64,000 nt of DNA from Streptomyces lanatus (GCF_014655715.1 NZ_BNBM01000007.1:367901-431900), one strand, 5' to 3'. Positions 1 through 8,683 are shown, counted from the stretch's first letter. Numbers and translations are program-made. The notes: generated by a model from the letters alone, not told the origin.

Positions 1-122
1 AGCTCGACATCGACCTCAACCCGCGCTACGGCAGCTGGGACGTGCAGAAGAGCAGCCGGACGGACGCGAAGACTCCGTGGGTGCGCGAGGTGACGGCAGC
101 GGCGGCACAGCAGCCGATGTGA
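1..122 (+). CDS. C-terminal end of a SurA-type lipoprotein (partial)
   Basis: Only the last 39 codons are inside the window, ending in TGA. The visible tail contains LNPRYGSWD, which resembles the C-terminal end of the actinobacterial SurA N-terminal-domain lipoproteins that commonly sit just upstream of mazG in Streptomyces. Those proteins are exported and are thought to act as chaperones outside the membrane. The lipobox and SurA domain lie outside the window, so the assignment rests on the tail motif and on the mazG neighbour. Confidence 0.6.
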   Translation, partial: LDIDLNPRYGSWDVQKSSRTDAKTPWVREVTAAAAQQPM

Positions 123-148
123 CGGCCGAAGGGTCCGGCTCCGCCCCC

Positions 149-218
149 TGTGGAAAACTTGGCAGCCGTCTCCCGCGCTGTGGGTAACCCCGGGAGCCCC
201 CTCCCGCCCTGTGGATAA
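149..218. repeat. Three phased DnaA-box-like repeats
   Basis: Three direct nonamers TGTGGAAAA (149), TGTGGGTAA (179) and TGTGGATAA (210) lie 30 and 31 bp apart, each followed by C. The last is a perfect reverse complement of the classical DnaA box TTATCCACA. The spacing is close to three helical turns, so all three would face the same side of the DNA. They fill the gap upstream of mazG. Whether DnaA binds here is inference. Confidence 0.4.
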
Positions 219-244
219 CTCAGGGCGTCGTCGGTCGCTTGGGT

Positions 245-250
245 TACGTT
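245..250 (+). promoter_or_regulatory. Putative -10 box of a leaderless mazG transcript
   Basis: TACGTT ends six bases before the GTG chosen as the mazG start. That would place transcription initiation at or next to the start codon. No Shine-Dalgarno sequence precedes the GTG and no convincing -35 box is visible. Confidence 0.4.
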
Positions 251-256
251 CGGATC

Positions 257-1252
257 GTGAACGCAACCAGTCCCGAAACCGCCGGCGCCACCGACGCCAC
301 CCCCGGCCGCATCGTCCTGCTCACCACCAGCCACCGGGTCGCCCCCGGCCTGCTCTCCTGGCCCGCCTGGCAGGCGCTGCGCTCCGCCGACCGTGTGCTG
401 TGCGCGGACGGGGCGCATCCGCAGTTGCCGTATCTGCGGGAGGCCGGGACCGCGGTCGACGAGGCCGCCCCGACCGCCCAGGAGCTGATCGACGCGTGCG
501 CCGGCGGCCGCACGGTCGTGGTCGTGGCGACGGGTGAGGGCGAGCCCGCCCTCACCGACGGCCTCGCCCGCCTCGCCGGCACCGGCCGCGTCGCGATGCC
601 GGACCTGGAACTGCTCCCCGCCTCCTACGACCTGCCCGGCGCCCGCCTCCTCGACCTCGTGCAGGTCATGGACCGCATCCGTGCCGAGTGCCCCTGGTCC
701 TCCCAGCAGACCCACAAGGGCCTGGCGAAGTACGGCATCGAGGAGGCATACGAACTCGTAGAGGCGATCGAGGACGGCGACCGCGACGAGCTCCGTGAGG
801 AACTGGGCGATGTCCTGCTCCAGGTCGTCTTCCACTCCCGTATAGCGGAGGAGGACCCGGAGGCCCCCTTCTCCATCGACGACGTCGCGGGCGGCATCGT
901 CACCAAGCTCATCCACCGCCATCCCCATGTCTTCGGCGAGGAGACGGCGACGACCCCCGAGGAGGTCAAGGAGCACTGGCTGCGCACGAAGGCGGTCGAG
1001 AAGCAGCGGGAGTCGGTGACGGAGGGCATCCCCCTCGGCCAGCCGGGCCTGGCCCTCGCGGCGAAGCTGGCGTCCCGGGTCCGGACGGCGGGCCTGGAGG
1101 TGCCCCTGCCGACGGGCGAGGGCATCGGCTACGAGCTGCTGGCGATGGCGGTCGAGGCGGAGGCCGCCGGGGTGGATCCGGAGGCGGCGTTGCGGGTCGC
1201 CGCGCGGGCTTATCGGGATGCCGTGCGGGCTGCTGAGGGGGTGTCCTCTTAG
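257..1252 (+). CDS. mazG: Nucleoside triphosphate pyrophosphohydrolase (MazG family)
   Basis: This 331-residue protein hydrolyses NTPs or dNTPs to the monophosphate plus pyrophosphate, a house-cleaning role in the cytoplasm. The MazG domain is clear in the middle: ECPW followed by EEAYELVEA and REELGDVLLQV gives the EExxE...ExxD metal-binding pattern of the family. The N-terminal 110 residues (LLTTSHRVAPGLLSW) are an extension usual in actinobacterial MazG. I prefer the GTG at 257 because a -10-like hexamer sits six bases upstream, suggesting a leaderless message. A TTG at 239 would add six residues. The neighbouring SurA-type lipoprotein gene is the usual one. Confidence 0.9.
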   Translation: MNATSPETAGATDATPGRIVLLTTSHRVAPGLLSWPAWQALRSADRVLCADGAHPQLPYLREAGTAVDEAAPTAQELIDACAGGRTVVVVATGEGEPALTDGLARLAGTGRVAMPDLELLPASYDLPGARLLDLVQVMDRIRAECPWSSQQTHKGLAKYGIEEAYELVEAIEDGDRDELREELGDVLLQVVFHSRIAEEDPEAPFSIDDVAGGIVTKLIHRHPHVFGEETATTPEEVKEHWLRTKAVEKQRESVTEGIPLGQPGLALAAKLASRVRTAGLEVPLPTGEGIGYELLAMAVEAEAAGVDPEAALRVAARAYRDAVRAAEGVSS

Positions 1253-1273
1253 TACCGTTGGGGCAACGGGCGG

Positions 1274-3457
1274 GTGCGAGGCGTGGGGGCCGGTGTGGCA
1301 GCGGAGCTGGAGGAACTGAGGGACGCGCTGGTGCGCGCGATGAGCACCTCGCCGGAGACGGCGAGGTGGGTCGCGGACCTGATGATGGTGCTGGGCAACC
1401 CCGGGGTGGTGGACACCAAGTTCCTGGAGATCCTGCGCGAACGGGATCGGCATCAGTTCTCCGCCCTCCAGGCCCTGGTGAGCGAGCAAGGCGTCGTGAA
1501 CGGCGACGACGCCACTCAAGTCGCCGGTGACCATGTCGACTTCCGGGAGTCAGCCTTCCACGACCGGGTCGTGGGCGTACAGCACAACCACTACGGCAGC
1601 GTTCCCGCCCCGGCGGAGTGGCAGCCGGTCGGGCTGGTGGAGCCCATGGAGTTCGGTGTGCGTCCCACTCGGCATGTGCCCGGGCTGCCCGATGTGCCGC
1701 CGTACGTTCCGCGCGACTGCGACGGGGACTTATGGGCCAAGCTCGCGCACAGAGGGCTGGTGCTGATCCTCGGGGAGCCGTACGCGGGGAAGTCGTACAC
1801 CGCGTGGCAGGCCGTGCGGTCGCTGGAGGGTCACCGGCTGTATGTCCCGGACCCCGGCGAGGATCTGCGGGGACTGCTCGCCGCGATGAAGGGGCGCAGC
1901 GGACGGTATGTCGTGTGGTTGGACGAGGTGACCGACCATCTCGGCGAAAGAGGCCTGGATCCACGGCTGCTGGGGCGGATCACCGGCCTGGGCGCGGTCG
2001 TGCTGGGGACGATGAGCCCCGACGAGTACTACCGGCGCCGCACCGGCACGACCCCCGGCGACCGGGTCGTCGCCGCGGCTCGCACGGTGGAGCTGCCGCG
2101 TGAGTGGAGCGAGGCCGAGCTGGCACGGCTCGCGGCACATGAGGACGACCCGCGGGCGTATCCGGCGTACATGTGGAGCGGTCGGGAGGGGGCGGCCTCC
2201 TACTTCGCCGTGGGGCATCTGCTGTTCGACGAGTGGGGCCGCGTGGGGACCCAACTGGACCATCCGCGCGGGCAGTTGCTGGTCCGGGCGGCGGTCGATC
2301 TCGCGCGGTGCGGGGTCACCGTGGGCGTCCCGGCAGAGCTGCTGAAGAAGGTGCAGGCGCAGTACAGGGCGGAGGAGAAGGAGTCCTTCGAGGATGCCCT
2401 CGCCTGGGCCTCGGCGCCGATGTTCGGGGCCTCGGGCCTGCTGGTGGCGGGGGAGCGGGACGGCACCTGGCGGGCGTACGGGGCGCTGGTCGCGGAGGCG
2501 CTCAGGTCGGGCGGTCTGGAGCCGGTTCCGGACGAGGTGTGGTGGACGCTGCTGGACGCGCCGGAGTCCGAGGCTCCGTTCGAACGCGACGCGGTTCTCG
2601 ACGCGGTCCGTGCCGCACTGCACCCGCGGTTCGAGGCGGGGGACACGGAGCTGATGGTGGCCTTCGCCCGCCGGGTCGACGGCGACGAGCGGGAGGCGAT
2701 GTTGCGCCGGGCCGCCGACGCGGGACACACGGGGGCGGTGGAGGAGCTGGCGTCCCACCTGCTCGACGCCGGGGACGAGGAATCGGCGCTGTGGTGTCTG
2801 GAGACGGCGGCCAGGAGCGGAAGCGTCTGGGCCGCCCGGGAGGCCGGACGGCTGCACCATGACCTGGCGGAGCGATGGCTTCGCAGAGCCGCCGAAGCGG
2901 GGGACGGCGCCGCGGCCCATCAGCTGGGCATGCTGCTGCGCGGTGTCGACAACGACGCGGCGCTTCACTGGTTCACCAGGGCGGCCGACGCCGATTACGA
3001 GCAGGTCGCCACCAGCCTCGCCGGCCTCCTCTACAACTGGGGGGACCTGGACGGCGCGGAGCACTGGTACCGCCGTGGCATCGCCCTGGGGGACAGCGGG
3101 GCCATGCACGACCTGACGTTCCTGCTGAGAGAGAGGGGCGGCCATGAGGAAGAGGTCGAGGCGCTGCTGCGCCGGGCCAAGGACGCGGGCATGGAGATCG
3201 CCCAGGTGAACCTCGGGATCTTCCTGGCGTCGAAGGGGGCCGTCGAAGAGGCGGAGGAGCTCTTCCGCGCGGCTGCGGCTCAGGGCAGGGAAGAGGCCAT
3301 GTTCCAGCTGGGCGTTCTGCTGGAGGCCACCGGCAGATCGCAGTCGGCAGACGAGTGGTACCGGAAGGCCGCCGACTGCGGCGATCACTACGCGAAGAGA
3401 CGCCTGGCCGAGCGGGCCGCCGACCGAAGCGGCGGGTCGGCTACGGTCGAGGAGTGA
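1274..3457 (+). CDS. P-loop NTPase with C-terminal Sel1/TPR-type repeats; contains a TTA codon
   Basis: This is a 727-residue protein of unknown function. Residues 1-130 carry a short helical region and the stretch DFRESAFHDRVVG...HNHYG, a signature I associate with large Streptomyces NTPase/TPR proteins. Walker A is GEPYAGKS (167-174). Walker B is VVWLDE with D217 and E218, followed by a sensor-like VVLGTMSPDEY. From about residue 450 to 710 there are repeated helical units such as AADAGHTGAVEELA and WYRKAADCGDHYAK, typical of Sel1/TPR scaffolds. The arrangement (N-terminal part, STAND-like NTPase, repeat sensor) resembles actinobacterial signalling or conflict proteins. Codon 153 is TTA, so translation should need bldA. 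It lies 21 bp after mazG and overlaps the P450 gene. Alternative GTG starts are at 1283 and 1295. Confidence 0.8.
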   Translation: MRGVGAGVAAELEELRDALVRAMSTSPETARWVADLMMVLGNPGVVDTKFLEILRERDRHQFSALQALVSEQGVVNGDDATQVAGDHVDFRESAFHDRVVGVQHNHYGSVPAPAEWQPVGLVEPMEFGVRPTRHVPGLPDVPPYVPRDCDGDLWAKLAHRGLVLILGEPYAGKSYTAWQAVRSLEGHRLYVPDPGEDLRGLLAAMKGRSGRYVVWLDEVTDHLGERGLDPRLLGRITGLGAVVLGTMSPDEYYRRRTGTTPGDRVVAAARTVELPREWSEAELARLAAHEDDPRAYPAYMWSGREGAASYFAVGHLLFDEWGRVGTQLDHPRGQLLVRAAVDLARCGVTVGVPAELLKKVQAQYRAEEKESFEDALAWASAPMFGASGLLVAGERDGTWRAYGALVAEALRSGGLEPVPDEVWWTLLDAPESEAPFERDAVLDAVRAALHPRFEAGDTELMVAFARRVDGDEREAMLRRAADAGHTGAVEELASHLLDAGDEESALWCLETAARSGSVWAAREAGRLHHDLAERWLRRAAEAGDGAAAHQLGMLLRGVDNDAALHWFTRAADADYEQVATSLAGLLYNWGDLDGAEHWYRRGIALGDSGAMHDLTFLLRERGGHEEEVEALLRRAKDAGMEIAQVNLGIFLASKGAVEEAEELFRAAAAQGREEAMFQLGVLLEATGRSQSADEWYRKAADCGDHYAKRRLAERAADRSGGSATVEE

Positions 3458-4737
3458 CCCTCCAGCCCCACCCTCCGACCCCCGGCACCCCCACACCCCC
3501 CGACCTGTTCACCTGGGAGTTCGCCACCGACCCCTACCCCGCCTACGCCTGGCTCCGCGAGCACGCCCCCGTGCACCGGACGCGGCTCCCCAGCGGGGTG
3601 GAGGCCTGGCTGGTCACGCGGTACGCCGATGCCAAGCAGACCCTCGCCGACAACCGGCTCTCCAAGAACCCGGCGCACCACGACGAGCCGGCGCACGCCA
3701 AGGGGAAGACCGGTATCCCGGGAGAGCGCAAGGCCGAGCTGATGACGCATCTGCTCAATATCGATCCGCCGGACCACACCAGGCTCCGCCGGCTGGTCTC
3801 CAAGGCCTTCACGCCCCGCAGGGTGGCCGAGTTCGCGCCACGGGTGCAGGAGCTCACCGATCAGCTCATCGACCGGTTCGCGGCGGAGGGCAGCGCGGAT
3901 CTGATCCATGAGTTCGCCTTCCCCCTCCCCATCTACGCCATCTGCGACCTGCTCGGCGTCCCGCGCGAGGACCAGGACGACTTCCGGGACTGGGCGGGCA
4001 TGATGATCCGGCACCAGGGCGGGCCGAGGGGCGGGGTCGCGCGCTCCGTGAAGAAGATGCGGGGCTATCTGGCCGACCTCATCCACCGCAAGCGCGAGGC
4101 ACTTCCGGCCACCCCCGATCCCGGCGAGGACCTCATCTCCGGGCTCATCCGCGCCTCCGACCACGGTGAGCACCTCACCGAGAACGAGGCGGCGGCGATG
4201 GCCTTCATCCTGCTGTTCGCCGGTTTCGAGACCACGGTCAATCTCATCGGCAACGGCACCTACGCCCTGCTCACCCACCCCGAGCAGCGCACCCGCCTCC
4301 AGTCCTCGCTCAACGCGGGCGACACCGCCCTCCTCGAAACCGGCGTCGAGGAACTCCTCCGCTACGACGGCCCCGTCGAGCTCGCCACCTGGCGCTTCGC
4401 CACCGAGCCGCTCACCATCGGGGGGCAGGACATCGCGGCCGGCGACCCCGTCCTGGTCGTGCTGGCCGCCGCCGACCGTGACCCGGAGCGATTCGCCGAC
4501 CCGGACGTCCTCGACCTCGGCCGCCGCGACAACCAGCACCTCGGTTACGGCCATGGCATCCACTACTGCCTCGGCGCCCCGCTCGCCCGTCTGGAGGGCC
4601 AGACCGCGCTCGCCACGCTCCTGACCCGGCTGCCCGATCTGCAACTCGCGGTGGACCCGGCCGAGTTGCGATGGCGGGGCGGACTCATCATGCGCGGACT
4701 GCGTACGCTTCCGGTGGAGTTCACCCCACTTGGGTGA
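3454..4737 (+). CDS. Cytochrome P450, CYP107U1-like
   Basis: This 427-residue soluble monooxygenase has all P450 hallmarks: the I-helix oxygen-activation motif FAGFETT, the K-helix ExxR in EELLR, and the heme loop LGYGHGIHYCLG with the thiolate cysteine at about residue 372. Position next to two rpf genes and enolase matches CYP107U1 of Streptomyces coelicolor, which is reported to be needed for sporulation and antibiotic production; the substrate is unknown. The GTG start overlaps the stop of the NTPase gene (GTGA), implying translational coupling to a bldA-dependent gene. The heme loop begins with Tyr where most bacterial P450s have Phe. Confidence 0.92.
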   Translation: MTLQPHPPTPGTPTPPDLFTWEFATDPYPAYAWLREHAPVHRTRLPSGVEAWLVTRYADAKQTLADNRLSKNPAHHDEPAHAKGKTGIPGERKAELMTHLLNIDPPDHTRLRRLVSKAFTPRRVAEFAPRVQELTDQLIDRFAAEGSADLIHEFAFPLPIYAICDLLGVPREDQDDFRDWAGMMIRHQGGPRGGVARSVKKMRGYLADLIHRKREALPATPDPGEDLISGLIRASDHGEHLTENEAAAMAFILLFAGFETTVNLIGNGTYALLTHPEQRTRLQSSLNAGDTALLETGVEELLRYDGPVELATWRFATEPLTIGGQDIAAGDPVLVVLAAADRDPERFADPDVLDLGRRDNQHLGYGHGIHYCLGAPLARLEGQTALATLLTRLPDLQLAVDPAELRWRGGLIMRGLRTLPVEFTPLG

Positions 4738-4755
4738 GTGCGTCCACCCCGGCAA

Positions 4756-4818
4756 ACATGACACGCGCTCATGTCTGTGATCTTCACGTGATCTACGCGG
4801 CATTAACTTGTGACAAGT
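4756..4818. repeat. Two inverted repeats in the P450-rpfC gap
   Basis: ACATGA and TCATGT form a hairpin at 4756-4774. ACTTG-TGA-CAAGT is a perfect inverted repeat at 4806-4818. The first may be a weak terminator for the P450 gene and the second an operator for the following rpf gene. Neither has a T run. Confidence 0.3.
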
Positions 4819-4905
4819 GATCGTCTGCCTATACGTTCACGGATCAACGACGGTGCCAGGTTTCACGCGCCGCTCGGTCACAGCTGCCTCGCGAAAGGTC
4901 CCCGC

Positions 4906-5952
4906 ATGCTCTCCGGGAACGGTCGTCACCGTCGCCCCCGTCAGGCTCCGGCTCTCCTCGTCGCGGCCGGAGTGACCGGATCCGCCATCGCCATCCCGCT
5001 GCTCGGCGCCACGGGCGCGAGCGCCGCCGATGGCACCGTGTGGGACAAGGTGGCCGAGTGCGAGAGCGGCGGCTCCTGGAGCGCCGACACCGGCAACGGG
5101 CAGTACGGCGGGCTCCAGTTGACCCAGGACGACTGGGAGAAGTACGGCGGCCTGGACTACGCCTCCGCTCCCGACCTGGCCAGCCGCTCCCAGCAGATAG
5201 CCGTGGCCCAGAAGATCCTCGCGGACCAGGGGACCGCCCCCTGGGGCACCTGTGCGGTGCTCAACGGGCTCACGAAGACGTCCGGTGCGGTCGACCTCGA
5301 CACCGGGGTGGCGGAGGACTCGCCCTCCGAGGTGTCCGGGTCATCCGGATTGCTGGATTCATCCCAGTCGTCCGGCTCGTCTGATTCATCGAACTCGTCC
5401 GGTTCATCGAGCGAGTCCGGCTCCGACGCCGACGACTCCTCGACCCCCTCCGACGACCCCTCGAACTCGGCGAGCGGCTCACCCGAAGCCGACGATTCAT
5501 CTGAATCGCCCGGGAAATCATCATCCTCTCCCTCTTCGCCCGGCGAGGGCGGTAAGTCCACGAAGCCCGAAAAGTCGACCGACTCTCAGCCCTCGCAGTC
5601 GCCCGACAGCTCCCCCACGGAGACGCCCAAGAGCGACAATCGGGACAACGCCGAGCAGGACGCGGGCTTCTGGAGCCTCGTCGACACCGGGGCGATCGAC
5701 TCCTCGGAGGCCGGTTCCGGGCGCCATCGCGGTGACAGTGCCGACGAGAGCGAGGCGACCGACGCGACCGCCAAGTCCTCCGGCCGCCATGCCTCGTACC
5801 GTGTCCGCTCCGGTGACACGCTCGCCTCGATCGCCGACTCCCTTGACCTCGACGGCGGGTGGCGCGCGCTGTACAAGGCGAACGAGAGCGCCATCGGTGC
5901 CGACGCCAACCACATCTTCCCCGGTCAGACCCTGGACGTCCCCGCCGAATAA
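4906..5952 (+). CDS. rpfC: Secreted Rpf-domain muralytic enzyme with LysM (RpfC-like)
   Basis: This is a 348-residue secreted protein. Residues 1-41 are a signal peptide ending ASAAD. The Rpf/transglycosylase-like domain follows (WDKVAECESGGSW, then NTGNGQYGGLQ-type signatures) with the conserved glutamate in AECESGG. A long Ser/Asp/Glu-rich linker spans roughly residues 125-285, and a C-terminal LysM (YRVRSGDTLASIADSLDL to FPGQTLDVP) should hold it to peptidoglycan. Rpf proteins cleave cell-wall glycan and help spores germinate. I choose ATG 4906 because the signal peptide begins there; an upstream start would add 32 residues lacking signal character. The linker uses many TCA/TCG serine codons, unlike the rest of the gene. 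Confidence 0.9.
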   Translation: MLSGNGRHRRPRQAPALLVAAGVTGSAIAIPLLGATGASAADGTVWDKVAECESGGSWSADTGNGQYGGLQLTQDDWEKYGGLDYASAPDLASRSQQIAVAQKILADQGTAPWGTCAVLNGLTKTSGAVDLDTGVAEDSPSEVSGSSGLLDSSQSSGSSDSSNSSGSSSESGSDADDSSTPSDDPSNSASGSPEADDSSESPGKSSSSPSSPGEGGKSTKPEKSTDSQPSQSPDSSPTETPKSDNRDNAEQDAGFWSLVDTGAIDSSEAGSGRHRGDSADESEATDATAKSSGRHASYRVRSGDTLASIADSLDLDGGWRALYKANESAIGADANHIFPGQTLDVPAE

Positions 5953-6119
5953 CGCCCGAACAGGGCGAAAAACAGCGGCAGTTCGCGTCATGTTTCGCTG
6001 CTATATGTCCGTTTTGATTGCAGTGAGAGATAGATCTCAGAAGCCCTGATCGTCTTTGTCATTCCGGGAATCGAGTGTCTACGGTCGTGATCGCTCGCCA
6101 CCAGTGCGAGCCCCGACAG

Positions 6120-6350
6120 CCGTCACGCCGAATCCTGCCGGCGGCCGTACGGGAACAGTCGTCGCGTAAAGCGCCGTAGGCAGGAGCGGGGGACCCAAGG
6201 TTTGCGCCGGGTCCGGCAGTTGAGGCCCTTCGGGGCCGGACGGCCGGAGTCGGCTTGGGGTGAAGCCGCGCAACGTGAGCCGAGAGGCGAGCGTGCGCGG
6301 CCGGGCAACTCAACCGGCCCGAACCCGACAGCTCACCTCGCAGGCGTCGG
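6120..6350 (+). promoter_or_regulatory. ydaO/yuaA-type c-di-AMP riboswitch upstream of rpfA
   Basis: The leader has the conserved blocks of the ydaO class in order: AATCCTGCC at 6131, GAGCGGGGGACCCA at 6184, GGGGTGAAGCC at 6257, and GAACCCGACAGCTCACCTCG at 6321. The closing stem pairs ACGCC (6125-6129) with GGCGT (6343-6347). The Shine-Dalgarno GAGGGG lies five bases after the stem, so ligand-dependent folding could affect both elongation and ribosome access. In S. coelicolor rpfA is reported to be controlled by such a c-di-AMP riboswitch together with an antisense RNA; the position here is equivalent. Confidence 0.93.
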
Positions 6351-6365
6351 TGAGGGGATCTCTCC

Positions 6366-7043
6366 ATGCTGTTTTCCAGCAAGGGCAAGCACCGTCGTCC
6401 GTCCAAGGCCGTCCGCGCCATCGCCGTCGTCGGCGTCACCGGTGCCGCCGCCGTAGCCGCCCCGCTGATGGCCGCCGGCAGCGCCTCGGCCGCCACCGCC
6501 TCCGAGTGGGACGCCGTCGCCCAGTGCGAGGCCGGCGGCAACTGGTCGATCAACACCGGCAACGGCTACTACGGCGGTCTGCAGTTCTCCGCCTCGACCT
6601 GGGCCGCGTACGGCGGCACCGCGTACGCCGCCACCGCCGACCAGGCCACCAAGGCCCAGCAGATCGAGATAGGCGAGAAGGTCCTCGCCGGCCAGGGCAA
6701 GGGTGCCTGGCCGAACTGCGGCACCGGCCTGTCCAGCGCCGCGTACAACGGCTCCTCGGCGAGCACCGAGTCCGCGCCTCGCACCACCGAGAAGCAGTCG
6801 GCCTCCCGCTCCGCCGACCGCCCGGCCGCCGAGAAGAAGAGCACCAAGACCGTCACCACCCCGACCGGCAAGAAGGTCAAGAAGGGCGACGGCGAGTACA
6901 AGGTCGTCAAGGGTGACACCCTCAGCTCGATCGCCGCGGACAAGAAGGTCAAGGGCGGCTGGGAGAAGCTGTTCCAGCTGAACAAGGACATCGTCGAGGA
7001 CGCCGACCTGATCTACCCCGGTCAGCAGCTGCACCTGAAGTAA
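6366..7043 (+). CDS. rpfA: Secreted Rpf muralytic enzyme with LysM (RpfA-like)
   Basis: This 225-residue secreted enzyme cleaves peptidoglycan during germination and growth. A signal peptide ends GSASAAT. The Rpf domain begins SEWDAVAQCEAGGNW, with the catalytic-type Glu in QCEAGG, and continues to about residue 120. A Lys/Ser/Thr linker and a C-terminal LysM (YKVVKGDTLSSIAADKKVKG to YPGQQLHLK) complete it. It lies directly behind a c-di-AMP riboswitch, so its synthesis is tied to cell-wall/osmotic signalling. It is shorter than the rpfC-like neighbour because it lacks the long acidic serine linker; the two are likely an old tandem duplication. Confidence 0.95.
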   Translation: MLFSSKGKHRRPSKAVRAIAVVGVTGAAAVAAPLMAAGSASAATASEWDAVAQCEAGGNWSINTGNGYYGGLQFSASTWAAYGGTAYAATADQATKAQQIEIGEKVLAGQGKGAWPNCGTGLSSAAYNGSSASTESAPRTTEKQSASRSADRPAAEKKSTKTVTTPTGKKVKKGDGEYKVVKGDTLSSIAADKKVKGGWEKLFQLNKDIVEDADLIYPGQQLHLK

Positions 7044-7133
7044 TACGCACGCGACAGCTGAACCACAGCGCCCTCACATCCGTGGACCACATAGTGAAGG
7101 CGTCGTGAGGGTCACCCCCGTCCCCCACGGCCT

Positions 7134-7181
7134 CCCCGCCTCGGTGCGTCTTCCCCCGTACGCACCGGGGCGGGGTTATTT
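7134..7181 (+). terminator. Intrinsic terminator after rpfA
   Basis: Arms 7134-7149 (CCCCGCCTCGGTGCGT) and 7160-7175 pair over 16 bp with one G-T, around a 10-base loop, and are followed by TTATTT. Confidence 0.85.
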
Positions 7182-7335
7182 GTGCCGGGTCTTTGTTCCG
7201 TTCGGAAACAATTTACTCTCGGTTCTGTCCACGGGGCGGTCGACCGCTGGTCTGATGCCCTGAGCCGGTTAGGCTCGTCCCGCAGTACCCACCGCGGTCT
7301 GCGTACCCGCGTCACATCCGAAGAAGGAGATGCTC

Positions 7336-8616
7336 GTGCCGTCCATCGACGTCGTCGTAGCCCGGGAAATCCTGGACTCCCGAGGCAACCCCACGGTCGA
7401 GGTCGAGGTCGGCCTCGACGACGGCAGCACGGGTCGTGCCGCCGTCCCGTCCGGCGCCTCGACCGGTGCCTTCGAGGCCATCGAGCTCCGCGACGGTGAC
7501 CCCAACCGTTACCAGGGCAAGGGTGTCGAGAAGGCCGTCCTCGCCGTCATCGAGCAGATCGGCCCGGAGCTCGTCGGCTACGACGCCACCGAGCAGCGCC
7601 TGATCGACCAGGCCATGTTCGACCTGGACGCCACCGACAACAAGGGCTCCCTCGGCGCCAACGCCATCCTGGGTGTCTCCCTGGCCGTCGCGCACGCCGC
7701 CTCCGAGGCGTCCGACCTGCCGCTGTTCCGCTACCTCGGTGGCCCGAACGCGCACCTGCTGCCCGTCCCGATGATGAACATCCTCAACGGCGGATCCCAC
7801 GCGGACTCCAACGTCGACATCCAGGAGTTCATGATCGCCCCGATCGGCGCGGAGTCCTTCTCCGAGGCGCTGCGCTGGGGCACCGAGGTCTACCACACCC
7901 TCAAGAAGGTGCTGAAGGGCCGCGGCCTGTCCACCGGCCTCGGCGACGAGGGCGGCTTCGCCCCGAACCTCGGCTCCAACCGTGAGGCCCTCGACCTCAT
8001 CCTCGAAGCGATCAAGGAAGCCGGCTACGCGCCCGGCGAGCAGATCGCCCTCGCCCTCGACGTCGCCGCCTCCGAGTTCTACAAGGACGGCGTCTACACC
8101 TTCGAGGGCAAGGCCCGCTCCGCCGCCGAGATGACCGAGTACTACGCCGAGCTCGTCGAGGCGTACCCGCTGGTCTCCATCGAGGACCCGCTGTTCGAGG
8201 ACGACTGGGACGGCTGGAAGACCATCACCGACAAGCTCGGCGACAAGGTCCAGCTCGTCGGCGACGACCTGTTCGTCACCAACCCCGAGCGCCTGGCCCG
8301 CGGCATCGACGACGGCGCCGCCAACGCCCTGCTCGTCAAGGTCAACCAGATCGGCTCGCTCACCGAGACCCTGGACGCCGTCGAGCTGGCCCAGCGCAGC
8401 GGCTTCAAGTGCATGATGTCCCACCGCTCGGGCGAGACCGAGGACGTCACCATCGCCGACCTGGCCGTCGCCACCAACTGCGGCCAGATCAAGACCGGCG
8501 CCCCGGCCCGCTCCGAGCGCGTCGCCAAGTACAACCAGCTGCTGCGCATCGAGGAGATCCTCGACGACGCCGCGGTGTACGCCGGTCGTAGCGCCTTCCC
8601 GCGCTTCAAGGGCTGA
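7336..8616 (+). CDS. eno: Enolase
   Basis: This 426-residue enzyme interconverts 2-phosphoglycerate and phosphoenolpyruvate in glycolysis. Family signatures are complete: SGASTGAFEA near the N terminus, GDEGGFAPN with the catalytic glutamate, the metal ligands in SIEDPL and VGDD, the catalytic lysine in LLVKVNQIGS, and SHRSGETED. GTG 7336 is preferred over ATG 7330 because AAGGAG (7323-7328) is then correctly spaced and the protein starts PSIDVVVAREI as in other actinobacterial enolases. Strong hairpins flank the gene on both sides. Confidence 0.98.
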   Translation: MPSIDVVVAREILDSRGNPTVEVEVGLDDGSTGRAAVPSGASTGAFEAIELRDGDPNRYQGKGVEKAVLAVIEQIGPELVGYDATEQRLIDQAMFDLDATDNKGSLGANAILGVSLAVAHAASEASDLPLFRYLGGPNAHLLPVPMMNILNGGSHADSNVDIQEFMIAPIGAESFSEALRWGTEVYHTLKKVLKGRGLSTGLGDEGGFAPNLGSNREALDLILEAIKEAGYAPGEQIALALDVAASEFYKDGVYTFEGKARSAAEMTEYYAELVEAYPLVSIEDPLFEDDWDGWKTITDKLGDKVQLVGDDLFVTNPERLARGIDDGAANALLVKVNQIGSLTETLDAVELAQRSGFKCMMSHRSGETEDVTIADLAVATNCGQIKTGAPARSERVAKYNQLLRIEEILDDAAVYAGRSAFPRFKG

Positions 8617-8642
8617 CACAGGCCTTAGGGCAGCGTCGTACG

Positions 8643-8683
8643 TACGTCCCCGTACTCGGTCCCGTACCGTGTGCGGGGACGTA
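8643..8683 (+). terminator. Hairpin downstream of eno
   Basis: TACGTCCCCG (8643-8652) pairs perfectly with CGGGGACGTA (8674-8683). There is no T run, as is common for Streptomyces terminators. Confidence 0.55.

Noticed and set aside
5338..5540. CRISPR-like or microsatellite array in the rpfC linker
   Set aside because: The repeats are Ser/Asp/Glu codons of a linker inside the reading frame, without spacer-repeat regularity.
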